A stretch of DNA of 64,000 nucleotides, from positions 1 to 64,000 of the forward strand of contig CALURC010000016.1 in assembly GCA_944323075.1 (NCBI GenBank), read 5' to 3'. The DNA is from an uncultured Alistipes sp. Lineage in GTDB: Bacteria > Bacteroidota > Bacteroidia > Bacteroidales > Rikenellaceae. Of this stretch, positions 17,723 through 27,817 are shown one piece after another (the stretch's first letter is position 1; every line of letters begins with the position of its first letter). A model generated the notes under the pieces. It made no database searches, was not told where the DNA came from, and worked only from the letters and a program-made list of their open reading frames with translations. The position numbers were made by a program, and so were the translations under genes.

Positions 17723-17791
17723 ATGCAAAAAATGAAAGTGATCGTTTCAAATAGATGGTGGTGGCGCAGCTTACAACTTCCTCAGTCGTAA
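17723..17791 (+). CDS. trpL: trp operon leader peptide (three consecutive Trp codons)
   Basis: A 22-codon frame from ATG 17723 (or 19 codons from ATG 17732), ending TAA at 17789. It reads MKVIVSNRWWWRSLQLPQS from 17732. Three TGG codons stand together at 17756-17764; Trp is the rarest residue and the operon makes tryptophan. The frame lies between an exact promoter and a strong terminator, 125 bases upstream of trpB. Function: the ribosome stalls on TGG when charged tRNA-Trp is scarce, which selects the antiterminator fold. No clear Shine-Dalgarno, as usual in this phylum. Confidence 0.85.
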   Translation: MQKMKVIVSNRWWWRSLQLPQS

Positions 17792-17877
17792 GGTTGCGGA
17801 CTTGCGTATCTATTTCTCGATCTCGAACAAGCAATAAAGATATAAAAGCCCTGTCGTACTTACGACAGGGCTTTTTT
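17765..17877 (+). promoter_or_regulatory. trp attenuator (alternative RNA folds)
   Basis: Arm 1 (17765-17774, CGCAGCTTAC) can pair with arm 2 (17788-17798, GTAAGGTTGCG) with one bulge. Arm 2 can instead pair, as 17781-17792, with 17859-17870, the 3' side of the terminator hairpin: 11 pairs including one G-U, with one A-A mismatch. A ribosome stalled on the Trp codons covers arm 1, freeing arm 2 and blocking the terminator. A ribosome reaching the stop codon, which lies inside arm 2, lets the terminator form. This is the E. coli trp logic, deduced from the sequence. Confidence 0.8.
17844..17877 (+). terminator. Attenuator terminator hairpin
   Basis: AGCCCTGTCGTA / TACGACAGGGCT with a minimal loop, followed by TTTTTT. 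It lies 39 bases before trpB and downstream of the leader peptide. Confidence 0.9.
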
Positions 17878-17915
17878 CGTTAACCGCAATTTCAAATTCA
17901 AAAAAACTCATACCG

Positions 17916-19100
17916 ATGAAAAAAACATTTCAAGTAGACGAAAATGGTTACTACGGCCCCTTCGGAGGAGCCTTCATTCCAGAGATTCTTCACAAATGTG
18001 TCGATGAGCTTCGCGAAAACTACCTGCCCATCATGGAGAGCGAATCGTTCCAGAAGGAGTTTAACCTACTGCTCAACGACTATGCGGGACGCCCGTCTCC
18101 GCTCTACTTTGCACCCCGGCTCTCCGAACGCTACGGATGCAAAATCTACCTCAAACGGGAAGATCTGAACCACACGGGAGCCCACAAAATCAACAATACG
18201 ATCGGCCAGATCCTGATCGCCCAGCGGATGGGCAAGAGCCGGATCATCGCCGAAACGGGTGCCGGCCAGCATGGAGTGGCAACGGCTACTGTCTGCGCCA
18301 TGAAAAACATGGAGTGTATCGTCTACATGGGAAAGACCGATGTCGAACGTCAGTACACGAATGTTCAGAAGATGCGGATGCTGGGTGCTGAGGTACGGCC
18401 GGTGACCTCGGGCAACATGACCCTCAAAGATGCGACGAACGAAGCGATCCGCGACTGGTGCTGCCATCCGACCGACACCCACTACATCATCGGATCGACC
18501 GTCGGCCCACACCCCTATCCCGACATCGTAGCCCGGCTGCAATCGGTTATCAGCAAGGAGATCCACAGCCAGATCCTCGAGAAGGAGGGCCGCGACTATC
18601 CGGACTACCTGATCGCCTGCGTCGGAGGCGGAAGCAATGCGGCGGGAACCGTATACCACTATGTAGACGACGACCGGGTCAAGATCGTTCTGGCCGAAGC
18701 CGGCGGTGAGGGCATCACCTCGGGCCGATCGGCAGCCACCATCCAGTTGGGCCGCGTAGGAATCATTCACGGATCGCGGACACTAGTCATGCAGAACGAG
18801 GACGGCCAGATCGAAGAACCCTACTCCATCTCGGCCGGATTAGACTATCCGGGCATCGGTCCGATCCATGCCAATATGGCCAAAGAGAAACGGGCGCGTG
18901 TCCTCGCCATAAACGACGATGAAGCCTTAAAGGCCGCCTTCGAACTGACCCGTCTCGAGGGGATCATTCCGGCACTCGAATCGGCCCACGCACTGGGAGC
19001 TCTGCCGAAAATCAAATTCAAACCGAACGACGTTGTCGTGTTGACCGTATCAGGTCGAGGCGACAAAGATATCGAAACCTATATTCGTCACATGTCATGA
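17916..19100 (+). CDS. trpB: Tryptophan synthase beta subunit
   Basis: 394 residues, full length. It condenses indole with L-serine to form tryptophan, using pyridoxal phosphate. The PLP Lys lies in [12 protein letters not shown] (about 86), and the phosphate-binding loop is [25 protein letters not shown] at the N-terminus and [13 protein letters not shown] are strict family signatures. First structural gene after the attenuator, so all trp genes depend on it. Its stop codon overlaps the trpE start (ATGA), which suggests translational coupling. Having trpB first and trpA last is the usual Bacteroidetes order. Confidence 0.98.
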   Translation: MKKTFQVDENGYYGPFGGAFIPEILHKCVDELRENYLPIMESESFQKEFNLLLNDYAGRPSPLYFAPRLSERYGCKIYLKREDLNHTGAHKINNTIGQILIAQRMGKSRIIAETGAGQHGVATATVCAMKNMECIVYMGKTDVERQYTNVQKMRMLGAEVRPVTSGNMTLKDATNEAIRDWCCHPTDTHYIIGSTVGPHPYPDIVARLQSVISKEIHSQILEKEGRDYPDYLIACVGGGSNAAGTVYHYVDDDRVKIVLAEAGGEGITSGRSAATIQLGRVGIIHGSRTLVMQNEDGQIEEPYSISAGLDYPGIGPIHANMAKEKRARVLAINDDEALKAAFELTRLEGIIPALESAHALGALPKIKFKPNDVVVLTVSGRGDKDIETYIRHMS

Positions 19101-20503
19101 AAACATTCGCATATAAAACCACCAGTAAACAGGTGCTCGGAGATCTGCACTCTCCGGTGAGCATCTTTCTGAAGACGCGGGACGTCTACCCGCAATCGGC
19201 CCTCTTGGAGAGCTCCGATTTCCACGCCGGAGAGAACTCCCTCTCCTACATCGCCCTGTGTCCGTTGGCCCGTTTCGAGATCAATGCCGGAGTCTGCTCG
19301 AATCACCTGCCCGACCGCTCCGTCGAACACAAAAAACTGACCCGGGAGTACAACGCTACCAACGCCCTGAACGAATTTCTCGAACGATTCCACGTCGAAG
19401 GAAAATATGCCGACCGTTGCGGACTCTTCGGATACACGGCGTTCGATGCGATCCGATACTTCGAGGAGATTCCGGTCATGGAGAGCCACGACGAACGCAA
19501 CGACGCTCCGGACATGACCTACATCCTCTACAAATATCTGATCATCTTCAACCACTTCAAGAACGAATTGACCCTGATCGAACTGCATGAGCCGGACGAA
19601 CACCCCCACCTGCACGAACTCGAAAGCCTGATTAACAATCGAAATTTCGCCTCGTACGATTTTTCGCTGCGCGGCGAAGAGTACAGCACGATTACAGACG
19701 AAGAGTATCGGGAGTTCGTTCGCAAAGGGGTAGCCCACTGTCTGCGGGGCGACGTCTTTCAGATTGTCCTCTCCCGACGCTTCGTTCAACCCTTTGCAGG
19801 CGACGATTTTAAGGTATACCGGGCTCTGCGCAGCATCAACCCGTCGCCCTATCTCTTCTACTTCGATTTCGGAGGCATCCGCATCTTCGGTTCATCACCC
19901 GAGACCCACTGCAAAATTACCGACGGCATCGCCAGCATCGACCCGATCGCCGGTACCACCCGCAGGACGGGAGATGCCGTAAAAGACAAACAGCTGACCG
20001 AAAAGTTGCTGCACGACCCGAAAGAGAATGCGGAACACGTCATGCTGGTCGACCTAGCCCGAAACGATCTGAGCCGGAACACCCGAAACGTAAAGGTCGA
20101 ATTCTACATGGAGCCCCAGTATTACAGCCACGTCATACACCTCGTGTCGCGGGTCAGCGGAGAGATCGAGCCGGGGAGCAATCCGATCAAAACGTTCGTC
20201 GACACCTTCCCTGCCGGTACGCTGAGCGGAGCCCCGAAGGTACGGGCCATGCAGCTGATCTCGGAGATCGAGCCGCACAACCGGGGCGCTTACGGTGGTT
20301 GCATCGGTTTCATCGGACTCAACGGCAACCTGAACCAAGCCATAACGATCCGTACGTTCGTCAGCCGCAACAACGAGCTTTGGTATCAGGCCGGTGCGGG
20401 AATCGTCGCACACAGCATTCCGGAAAACGAATTACAGGAGGTCAACAACAAGCTCGGCGCTCTGAAAAAAGCGATCGACATGGCCGTCACCCTTAAAAAC
20501 TAA
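19097..20503 (+). CDS. trpE: Anthranilate synthase component I
   Basis: 468 residues. It converts chorismate to anthranilate, with TrpG supplying ammonia from glutamine. The N-terminal part has the LLES-type motif ([15 protein letters not shown]), which in TrpE binds tryptophan for feedback inhibition. The chorismate-binding domain fills the C-terminal 270 residues: [54 protein letters not shown] and [11 protein letters not shown]. It overlaps trpB by four bases and is followed by trpG after four bases. Confidence 0.97.
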   Translation: MKTFAYKTTSKQVLGDLHSPVSIFLKTRDVYPQSALLESSDFHAGENSLSYIALCPLARFEINAGVCSNHLPDRSVEHKKLTREYNATNALNEFLERFHVEGKYADRCGLFGYTAFDAIRYFEEIPVMESHDERNDAPDMTYILYKYLIIFNHFKNELTLIELHEPDEHPHLHELESLINNRNFASYDFSLRGEEYSTITDEEYREFVRKGVAHCLRGDVFQIVLSRRFVQPFAGDDFKVYRALRSINPSPYLFYFDFGGIRIFGSSPETHCKITDGIASIDPIAGTTRRTGDAVKDKQLTEKLLHDPKENAEHVMLVDLARNDLSRNTRNVKVEFYMEPQYYSHVIHLVSRVSGEIEPGSNPIKTFVDTFPAGTLSGAPKVRAMQLISEIEPHNRGAYGGCIGFIGLNGNLNQAITIRTFVSRNNELWYQAGAGIVAHSIPENELQEVNNKLGALKKAIDMAVTLKN

Positions 20504-20507
20504 AGCC

Positions 20508-21074
20508 ATGAAAGTTCTATTATTCGACAATTACGACTCGTTCACATACAATTTACTGCATATCCTCAAAGAGATAGGAGTCTCCACGGAGGTTTACCGC
20601 AACGACCGGATTACACTCGACGAGGTGGAACGTTTCGACAAGATCATCCTCTCGCCCGGACCGGGAATTCCCGAAGAGGCCGGCATTCTGCTTCCGCTGA
20701 TCCGCCGGTACGCCCCGTATAAAAGCATACTCGGTGTCTGCCTCGGCGAACAGGCCATCGGTGAAGCCTTTGGGGCTTCGCTCGAAAACCTGTCCGAGGT
20801 CTACCACGGAGTCCAGACTCCGGTCAAGCTCGTCGCCCCCGACTACCTTTTCGACGGCATGGAAGAAACATTGATGGTCGGACGGTACCACTCGTGGGTC
20901 GTACGCCGCAGCGGTCTACCCGACTGCCTCACGGTCACGGCAGAGGACGAAGAGGGTCGCATCATGGCCCTGCGCCACAAAACGTACGACGTACACGGAG
21001 TCCAATTTCACCCCGAGTCGATTCTCACCCCTCAGGGGAAAAGAGTCGTCGAAAACTTTATCAACCATCGCTAA
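20508..21074 (+). CDS. trpG: Anthranilate synthase component II (glutamine amidotransferase)
   Basis: 188 residues, a class I glutamine amidotransferase. Nucleophile Cys in GVCLGEQAIGEAFG (about 80), catalytic His and Glu in VHGVQFHPESILT. FDNYDSFTYN at the start is typical. Glu stands in GVCLGEQ where many TrpG proteins have His, a position outside the catalytic triad. Separate from trpD here, unlike the trpGD fusion of enterics. A dual role with PabB is possible, because no pabA is seen in the window. Confidence 0.96.
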   Translation: MKVLLFDNYDSFTYNLLHILKEIGVSTEVYRNDRITLDEVERFDKIILSPGPGIPEEAGILLPLIRRYAPYKSILGVCLGEQAIGEAFGASLENLSEVYHGVQTPVKLVAPDYLFDGMEETLMVGRYHSWVVRRSGLPDCLTVTAEDEEGRIMALRHKTYDVHGVQFHPESILTPQGKRVVENFINHR

Positions 21075-21088
21075 ACGCATGAAACACC

Positions 21089-22084
21089 ATGAAACAGATT
21101 CTTTATAAGCTGTTCGAACACCGGTATCTCGATCGCAAAGAGGCTCGAGACATCCTTCAGAACATCGCGAACGGTCGATACAACAATGCACAGGTGGCCT
21201 CATTGATTACGGTCTTTCTGATGCGCAACATCTCCGTCGAAGAGCTGATCGGTTTCCGCGAGGCACTGCTCGAAATGTGCCATCGGGTCGACCTGAGCGA
21301 ATTCAATCCGATCGACATCGTCGGTACAGGCGGTGACGGCAAAAACACGTTCAACATATCAACGTGCGCCTGTTTCACCGTAGCCGGAGCCGGCTATCCG
21401 GTCGTCAAACACGGCAACTACGGCGCTACGTCGGTCAGCGGAGCCAGCAACGTCATGGAGCAGCACGGCGTCCGTTTTACCACCGACGACGACGCCTTGA
21501 GGCGATCGATCGACCGGTGCAACATCGCCTACCTGCACGCCCCGCTCTTCAACAAAGCGCTGAAGGCCGTCGCCCCGATCCGCAAGGAGTTAGGTGTCCG
21601 CACTTTCTTCAACATTCTGGGGCCGTTAGTCAACCCCGTCATTCCGAAATACCAACTGCTGGGTGTCTACAACCTGTCGCTGCTCCGGCTCTACACCTAC
21701 ACCTATCAGGAGAGCGGAACACAGTTCGCCGTAGTCCACAGCCTCGACGGATACGACGAGATTTCGCTTACGGACGACTTCAAGGTAGCCATGCCGAACA
21801 GCGAAAAACTGTACACCCCCGAAGATCTGGGTTTCCACCGCATCGAGGAGCAAGCGCTATATGGCGGGGAGACACCCCAAGAGGCCTCGAAGATTTTCGA
21901 CCGGGTACTCGATGGCACCGCTCTGCCCGAACAGAAGAACTGCGTCATCGCCAACGCGGCATTCGCCATACAGGTCATTTGTCCCCAGAAACCGATCGAC
22001 GAGTGTATTGCTGAAGCCCGGGAGTCGCTCGAGAGCGGGAAAGCCCTCGCCACATTCAAAAAATTCATCGAACTGAACAGTTAG
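21089..22084 (+). CDS. trpD: Anthranilate phosphoribosyltransferase
   Basis: 331 residues. It joins anthranilate with PRPP. Signature loop DIVGTGGDGKNTFNIST (about 75-91) binds PRPP; VVKHGNYGATSVSGASNVME and the later RTFFNILGPLVNPV are family-specific. Starts 14 bases after trpG and ends 7 bases before trpC. Confidence 0.97.
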   Translation: MKQILYKLFEHRYLDRKEARDILQNIANGRYNNAQVASLITVFLMRNISVEELIGFREALLEMCHRVDLSEFNPIDIVGTGGDGKNTFNISTCACFTVAGAGYPVVKHGNYGATSVSGASNVMEQHGVRFTTDDDALRRSIDRCNIAYLHAPLFNKALKAVAPIRKELGVRTFFNILGPLVNPVIPKYQLLGVYNLSLLRLYTYTYQESGTQFAVVHSLDGYDEISLTDDFKVAMPNSEKLYTPEDLGFHRIEEQALYGGETPQEASKIFDRVLDGTALPEQKNCVIANAAFAIQVICPQKPIDECIAEARESLESGKALATFKKFIELNS

Positions 22085-22091
22085 CCGAACC

Positions 22092-22877
22092 ATGAAAGAT
22101 ATTTTGCAAGAGATCGTCGCAACAAAGAGAGCCGAGGTCGACCGGAGGAAACGGGAAACGGATCTTCAGGCCCTCTACCGACAAGCCGAAACCCCGCGTA
22201 CCACACGCCACTCTCTGCGGGAAGCCCTGTGCTCCTCCTCGACGGGGATTATATCCGAATTCAAACGTCGCTCTCCGTCGAAAGGCTGGATTAACCGTGA
22301 AGCCGACGTACAAAGCGTCGTTCGTGCCTACCAGCAGGCCGGAGCAACGGCCCTGTCCGTCCTGACCGACACGCCCTATTTCGGGGGTACGGACGACGAC
22401 CTGCGAGCCGCCAGACAGGTGTGCTCTCTCCCGATTCTCCGCAAAGACTTCACGATCGACGAGTTTCAGTTGGTAGAGAGTCGAGCACTTGGAGCCGATG
22501 CTGTGCTCCTAATTGCTGCAGCCCTGACCCGTGAGCAATGCCGCCGGTTAGCTGAGACAGCACATCAATTAGAACTTGAGGTACTGCTCGAAATACACGA
22601 TCAATCAGAGCTGGACTACTGTTCAGAGTATATCGACGTACTCGGCGTAAATAACCGCAATCTCGGATCCTTTCACACCGACGTAGCAAACTCCTTCCGA
22701 CTGATCGAGCAGATGCCCCAAGAGGCAACCCCGATCTCCGAAAGCGGCATATCGAATCCGGACACCGTAAAAGAGTTGCGAGCCATCGGATTCAAAGGGT
22801 TTCTGATCGGCGAAAATTTCATGAAAACCGAAGCCCCGGGAGACTCTCTCAAAAGCTTTATTAACGCTTTAAATTAA
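22092..22877 (+). CDS. trpC: Indole-3-glycerol-phosphate synthase
   Basis: 261 residues, a TIM barrel. Catalytic Lys in ISEFKRRSPSKGWIN, second Lys in PILRKDFTID, and the Glu of ESGISNPDT. VLGVNNRNLGSF is a further family mark. A stand-alone enzyme, not fused to trpF. Codons 130-170 (22480-22600) use less common codons than the rest of the operon, with no change in the conserved protein pattern. Confidence 0.97.
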   Translation: MKDILQEIVATKRAEVDRRKRETDLQALYRQAETPRTTRHSLREALCSSSTGIISEFKRRSPSKGWINREADVQSVVRAYQQAGATALSVLTDTPYFGGTDDDLRAARQVCSLPILRKDFTIDEFQLVESRALGADAVLLIAAALTREQCRRLAETAHQLELEVLLEIHDQSELDYCSEYIDVLGVNNRNLGSFHTDVANSFRLIEQMPQEATPISESGISNPDTVKELRAIGFKGFLIGENFMKTEAPGDSLKSFINALN

Positions 22878-22884
22878 CAGACCT

Positions 22885-23496
22885 ATGATCGTGAAAGTGT
22901 GCGGCATGAGAGACCCGGAAAACATTCGAAACATCGAGCAGACCGGCATCGACTGGATGGGCTTCATCTTCTATCCGGCCTCGTTGCGATACGTTCCGAA
23001 ACGTCCGGAATATTTACCGAAAAAGGTCAAACGGGTCGGAGTTTTCGTAAACGAAAGCATGAAAGAGATACTTTCGATAACTGATCTATTTCAACTGGAT
23101 TACATTCAGTTGCACGGACATGAATCACCCGATTTTTGCCGCATGCTCGAAACGCGTGGTTTGCGAACGATCAAAGCCTTTCCGATCGCCACGGCCGAAG
23201 ACTTTCAGGCAACCGTGCCCTATTCAGGGTGCTGTACCTACTTTCTGTTCGACACAAAAACTCCTGCGCACGGAGGTAGCGGACAGAAATTCGACTGGGG
23301 TCTGCTCGACTCTTATCGCGGAAACACCCCATTTTTGCTGAGTGGCGGAATAGGAGTCGAAGACACAGAAAAGTTAAAAACCATTAACAATAAGCATCTT
23401 ATAGGTTTCGATATAAATAGTCGCTTTGAGTCAACTCCGGGACTGAAACAGGTCGATACGGTACGCAAATTCGTTGAACAAATCAAAAAACATTAA
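22885..23496 (+). CDS. trpF: Phosphoribosylanthranilate isomerase
   Basis: 203 residues. Catalytic Cys in [12 protein letters not shown] at the N-terminus; general acid Asp probably in [40 protein letters not shown] and [10 protein letters not shown] are conserved. It performs the Amadori step between TrpD and TrpC. Seven bases after trpC. Confidence 0.96.
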   Translation: MIVKVCGMRDPENIRNIEQTGIDWMGFIFYPASLRYVPKRPEYLPKKVKRVGVFVNESMKEILSITDLFQLDYIQLHGHESPDFCRMLETRGLRTIKAFPIATAEDFQATVPYSGCCTYFLFDTKTPAHGGSGQKFDWGLLDSYRGNTPFLLSGGIGVEDTEKLKTINNKHLIGFDINSRFESTPGLKQVDTVRKFVEQIKKH

Positions 23497-23500
23497 GGAT

Positions 23501-24274
23501 ATGAATCGCATCAACAAACTTTTCCAACAAAAAAAGGAGGGCATTCTCTCCATCTATTTCTGTGCGGGCACTCCGACACTCGACAGCACCGCCGAAACGA
23601 TCCACACGCTTCAGGACCACGGGGTCGACATGATCGAAATCGGCATTCCGTTCAGTGATCCGATGGCCGACGGAGCAGTCATTCAGGGTGCAGCGACACA
23701 TGCCCTGCGCAACGGCATGAGCCTCAAACTGCTTTTCGAACAGTTGAAAGAGATTCGTCAAACGGTCGACATTCCGTTGATTCTGATGGGCTATCTGAAC
23801 CCGATCATGCAATTCGGATTTGAGAATTTTTGTCGCAAATGTGCCGAATACGGCATCGATGGCTGCATTATCCCCGATCTACCCTTCCGCGAATACATGG
23901 AACACTATCGGGAAACAGCCCAACGGTACGACGTAAAGGTCATCATGCTGATTACTCCGGAGACGGATGACGAACGCATCCGCCAAATCGATGCCCACAC
24001 GGACGGATTCATCTATATGGTTTCGTCAGCCGCTACGACTGGAGCCCAACGGAGTTTCGACGAACAGAAACAGGCCTATTTCCGACACATCCACTCAATG
24101 GGGTTACGAAACCCCTGCATGATCGGATTCGGCATATCGAATGCCGAGACCTTCCGTTCTGCCTGCGAAAACGCATCGGGAGCCATTATCGGCAGTAAAT
24201 TCGTTTCGCTGCTCGAGGAGGAAGGGAAGCCGGGACCGGCCATCGAGAAGCTGTTAAAGGCCCTCGGCAAATAG
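23501..24274 (+). CDS. trpA: Tryptophan synthase alpha subunit
   Basis: 257 residues from ATG 23501, four bases after the trpF stop; an in-frame ATG at 23474 overlaps trpF. Catalytic Glu in [20 protein letters not shown] and Asp in [12 protein letters not shown]. The phosphate-binding glycines are in [11 protein letters not shown] and [10 protein letters not shown]. It cleaves indole-3-glycerol phosphate and passes indole to TrpB. Last gene of the operon. Confidence 0.97.
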   Translation: MNRINKLFQQKKEGILSIYFCAGTPTLDSTAETIHTLQDHGVDMIEIGIPFSDPMADGAVIQGAATHALRNGMSLKLLFEQLKEIRQTVDIPLILMGYLNPIMQFGFENFCRKCAEYGIDGCIIPDLPFREYMEHYRETAQRYDVKVIMLITPETDDERIRQIDAHTDGFIYMVSSAATTGAQRSFDEQKQAYFRHIHSMGLRNPCMIGFGISNAETFRSACENASGAIIGSKFVSLLEEEGKPGPAIEKLLKALGK

Positions 24275-24301
24275 ATTCATACCGGTATCTCTGCAACAAG
24301 G

Positions 24302-24348
24302 AGAGCGGGAGGAGTGATAAAAGTTTCACTCCTCCCGCTCTTATATTT
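24302..24348 (+). terminator. Terminator of the trp operon
   Basis: AGAGCGGGAGGAGTGA / TCACTCCTCCCGCTCT with a short AT loop and a T-rich tail, 28 bases after trpA. Confidence 0.9.
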
Positions 24349-24359
24349 ATTCACAAAAT

Positions 24360-24590
24360 TCAGGATATAGGGTCTTTTCAAGAATAGGGACTTCGCAAGT
24401 ACAAAACGCACGCACAAAATCAACATGAGCTGAGACATCAAAATGCAGGAGCCTCACGAGCAAAGGAATCGACAAGAGGAAAAACCTCGTAAACACAGAA
24501 CCCAACAACTCCACAAAAGCAAGAGCTGCGCAAAAGCGAAATCCACAATTACCAAGGGTTTAACAACAGTAGAAATCTTGCAAAAGGGTA
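24360..24590. repeat. A-rich stretch with imperfect short repeats, no gene seen
   Basis: The region 24349-24802 has no convincing gene on either strand. Its first half shows a loosely repeated word, about CTnCGCAAAAG in its fullest form: CTTCGCAAGT (24391), CCTCACGAGC (24452), CCTCGTAAAC (24485), CTCCACAAAAGC (24509), CTGCGCAAAAGC (24526), CTTGCAAAAG (24577). Spacing is irregular (16-52 bases). It may be a decayed array or chance in A-rich DNA. Confidence 0.3.
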
Positions 24591-24802
24591 CCCTGAATCA
24601 TCGCTCCATCAGCTAACTGGCTCCGTTTTTCTATCTCTCCAATCGCCAACCGACACCGTTATCCCCAAACGCGAAAACTTCTGGAACATCGCCAGCCACT
24701 GTTATCTCAAAACGCCCTACCACACACAGCGCATCTTCTTATAGCTACCATCCCTCATTCGTCATCTAAAAAACGTACGGGACACATCCGCATCCGACGA
24801 CA

Positions 24803-25453
24803 CTACAACAGATCGAGCAGCTGTTCGGGCCGATCGATGATGAATGTCGCTCCATGCTCCTCCAGCTCGGCACGAGGACGGAATCCCCACGTTACCCCGA
24901 CGGAACGCAGGCCGCTGTTGGCCGCCGTCTGCATATCCACCTTCGAATCGCCCATATAGAGCGTCGCATCCGGAGCAATCCCGACCTGCTTCAGAATATC
25001 GAACACGATCGTTGGATCGGGTTTCGGCTCGATGCCCTCTCGCTGTCCGAGCACCACGTCGAACGTCCCTTCCGGGAAAAACCGCGCAATCAGTTTGACC
25101 GTCGCCGCCTGATACTTGTTCGAAGCTACAGCCATCCGTATTCCGCGACGCTGCAACTCGGCAACCAACGCCTCGATGCCGGGATAGGGTTTCGTCAGAT
25201 CGGTATTATGATCCGAATAATAGGCCACGAAATCCTGACGGACATGTACGATCGTCGCCTCATCGCGCGAGGCCTCGGGCAGGGCCCGTTCGACCAACTT
25301 CGTGATGCCATTGCCCACAAAATAGCGATAGGCAGCCTGTTCGTGGGTCGGAAATCCATTCAACTTCAACGCATGATTGGTCGCTGCAGCCAGATCGTCG
25401 ATCGTGTCGAGCAGCGTGCCGTCCAGATCGAATATTATCAATTTCGTTTCCAT
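24803..25453 (-). CDS. gph: HAD-family phosphatase, phosphoglycolate phosphatase-like
   Basis: 216 residues from ATG 25453; a longer in-frame start (25507) lies inside the promoter. HAD motif I IIFDLDGTLLDT with both Asp residues, motif II VASNKYQ, motif III Lys plus LYMGDSKVDMQTAANSG. The helical cap domain is between motifs I and II. It removes phosphate from 2-phosphoglycolate or a similar small substrate; the exact substrate is not provable from sequence. It follows tamL on the same strand by 69 bases but has its own exact promoter. Confidence 0.85.
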   Translation of the reverse strand: METKLIIFDLDGTLLDTIDDLAAATNHALKLNGFPTHEQAAYRYFVGNGITKLVERALPEASRDEATIVHVRQDFVAYYSDHNTDLTKPYPGIEALVAELQRRGIRMAVASNKYQAATVKLIARFFPEGTFDVVLGQREGIEPKPDPTIVFDILKQVGIAPDATLYMGDSKVDMQTAANSGLRSVGVTWGFRPRAELEEHGATFIIDRPEQLLDLL

Positions 25454-25479
25454 ACTCTTTGTCTTCGGTTTTGAACACG

Positions 25480-25510
25480 CAAAAATAGCGATTTCCTCTT
25501 TGTACACAAA
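25480..25510 (-). promoter_or_regulatory. Promoter of the HAD phosphatase gene
   Basis: Minus strand: TTTG (25510-25507), 19-base spacer, TATTTTTG (25487-25480), exact consensus, about 20 bases before the start codon. Confidence 0.75.
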
Positions 25511-25522
25511 ACGGACCGGACA

Positions 25523-27817
25523 TCAGAACGGATAACCGATCGCCAGATGCAGACCGAGTCCATCACGGAAATTCGAAATGTTGTAATAGCCCGGTTTGTC
25601 GGGATTCGGATAGGGCGTATGCAGTGCGATACCCAGATCGAGCCGAAGCACGAGGTAGCTGATGTCGTACCTCAACCCCACCCCCGTCCCGAGGGCAATC
25701 TGATTCCAAAATCCTTTCCAACGCAACTCGCCTCCGGGACGTTGCGGGTCGTTACGGAGCAGCCAGATATTTCCCGCATCCAGAAATACGGCACCGTTGA
25801 GCCGCCCCATCAGGCCAAAACGAAACTCGACATTGGCTTCCAGCTTGAAGTCACCGGTCTGGTCCAGATAACCATTTCGATTGCTCTCCGGCGGGCGATA
25901 ACTGCCCGGCCCCAACGTACGCACCGTAAACGCTCGTATGCTGTTCGCCCCACCGATATAGAACTGCTCGCTGTACGGTAACACGTTCATATTTCCGTAT
26001 GCATACCCCACTCCGACCAGAAAACGATAGGCGATCATATTCTGTTTGCGTCCCACATACTGGTAGAATTTCAACTCGCTCACATTTTTCACGAACTGGG
26101 CAAACCGGTTACCGAAAAGCTCTTTCGTCCCGTGATCCCCGCTGAGTTCCCATGCCAGATAAAAAAGATTTCCGGCCGATGACACCGTATTCTTCCAGAA
26201 AAGACGATTTGGACCATACATCTTGTCGAACGTATAGGCATAACTCATCGGGGGAATAAACTGATCCTTAAAACTCAAGGCAATAGCCGGATTTTCGGCC
26301 ATCGTCTGATCGAACGCTGCAGTTGTATGCAACAGGTTGTTATAGACCAACTTGAGCAGTGACAATGTATGGTAACTGTTGGCCGAGGATTGAAAGTCGT
26401 ACTCCGTCGACATATTGAACGACATCATCCGGAAAAATTTCGGACGATTCATCAAGTCGGCTCCGATCTGAAACGACGTCCGTGCCGGATAGGGATTACG
26501 ACGAATCATCGAACGCGGCAGCAGCAGGCGTTTCAGATCCAATGAAGCGCTCAATCCGAACTCGTAAGAGTTCAAACGCGCCGCCCCCCCGTCCGTATTC
26601 TTTTTACCGGTTTCCCACTCGTAGTTTCCATTCAGCCGCAGAGACAGCACCTCCCCGCCACGAAACAGGTTGTTGTGACTCAAGGTAAGCTGCATGCCCG
26701 GTCCCAGAAAACTGTTCGACTTCGAGGTCACATTCGTCTCGAATTCCGCCTCGATCGGATAGTCAAACGTCGCCGAAATGTTCACATTAGCCCGGTCCGT
26801 GCCACTTAACGAATCCAACGAGGTAACCCCCATATTGACTGACCGAAAAATACCGAGGCTATTCAGGGCATTCTGGGTTTCTGTCTGACGTTTGACGGTA
26901 AGCAAATCGCCTGCGCGCACTTTGATGGATTTCGACAGCAGCCTCGGCCGTATCTTCATCGGTTGTTGCGTAATTACCTCCATTCCGGATATATGCAGTG
27001 TATCGACCGGACCGGGATTCGGTTGCATCAGCCTGACCGTCACTCGCCCCACCTTATAGGGTACCAGCACGGCCGGCGGAGTTCCCGGACGCAACCACAT
27101 CCTCAACGCTACCCGACGGGCTGCCAACGACGTATCGGCCAAATAGCCGATATACTCCGGCCGGAAATAATAGTACCCCCGATCACGCAAGATCGAAGCT
27201 ATCCTGTTCCGTTCGAGTGACATGCTGTCGGCATTGTACTGTGCGCCACTGCGCAACAACGAAGTTTTTCTCAGACTGTCGATCAACCTCGTGCCTACCC
27301 CACCGAAATCCAGATATTCGATCGAGCTATAATAAGAGGGCTCGCCAACCCGGACATGATACGACACTTTCGCTTTTTTCGGATTTCTTCGCGGCAAAAG
27401 TTCATACGTCGCCGAAGCATCGAAATAACCGAACTGGCTCAACTGATCCAAAACATACTTCGTCCGGTACTCCGGCTGCACTTTGGAGATCAGAATCGGG
27501 GTTTTGGAGAGTTTCCGATAGAACCAATAACGAAAACCCTTTTCCTTGGGGGTATAGAGATGATTGTAGGCCCAAAGGCCTATCGGGAACGGCGTGCGCC
27601 AATAGGGAGCATACAACGGATTGTTCGGGGCTACCGACAACGGTTCCTTCACGGCCGAGACAACATCCGACGACAGAACCACTCCGGAATCGGGTTTTAT
27701 GTCGATCTTCTTGACACCCGTATACAGCACATCGCCGTCAGCCAGACGACTCGTCGTGGAACAAGCCGCCACAACCCCACACAGCAATGCAACCCCTATC
27801 TTTAACACCCGATTCAT
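25523..27817 (-). CDS. tamL: TamL: Omp85-family outer membrane lipoprotein
   Basis: 764 residues. The N-terminus is a lipoprotein signal with lipobox VVAACS (Cys about 19), unlike E. coli TamA. POTRA-like segments occupy about 30-370, and the C-terminal half is a 16-strand barrel (SFQIGADLMNRPKFFRM, YIGGANSIRAFTVRTLGPGSY, the RGF-like loop region being IRAF). It ends LHLAIGYPF with a terminal Phe, as outer membrane barrels do. In Bacteroidetes the lipoprotein TamL works with TamB in outer membrane biogenesis. The start overlaps the tamB stop (ATGA). Confidence 0.88.
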   Translation of the reverse strand: MNRVLKIGVALLCGVVAACSTTSRLADGDVLYTGVKKIDIKPDSGVVLSSDVVSAVKEPLSVAPNNPLYAPYWRTPFPIGLWAYNHLYTPKEKGFRYWFYRKLSKTPILISKVQPEYRTKYVLDQLSQFGYFDASATYELLPRRNPKKAKVSYHVRVGEPSYYSSIEYLDFGGVGTRLIDSLRKTSLLRSGAQYNADSMSLERNRIASILRDRGYYYFRPEYIGYLADTSLAARRVALRMWLRPGTPPAVLVPYKVGRVTVRLMQPNPGPVDTLHISGMEVITQQPMKIRPRLLSKSIKVRAGDLLTVKRQTETQNALNSLGIFRSVNMGVTSLDSLSGTDRANVNISATFDYPIEAEFETNVTSKSNSFLGPGMQLTLSHNNLFRGGEVLSLRLNGNYEWETGKKNTDGGAARLNSYEFGLSASLDLKRLLLPRSMIRRNPYPARTSFQIGADLMNRPKFFRMMSFNMSTEYDFQSSANSYHTLSLLKLVYNNLLHTTAAFDQTMAENPAIALSFKDQFIPPMSYAYTFDKMYGPNRLFWKNTVSSAGNLFYLAWELSGDHGTKELFGNRFAQFVKNVSELKFYQYVGRKQNMIAYRFLVGVGYAYGNMNVLPYSEQFYIGGANSIRAFTVRTLGPGSYRPPESNRNGYLDQTGDFKLEANVEFRFGLMGRLNGAVFLDAGNIWLLRNDPQRPGGELRWKGFWNQIALGTGVGLRYDISYLVLRLDLGIALHTPYPNPDKPGYYNISNFRDGLGLHLAIGYPF

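Noticed and set aside
22480-22600. Shift in codon use inside trpC as a sign of recombination
   Set aside because: The stretch is short and the protein motifs are continuous; chance variation is enough.
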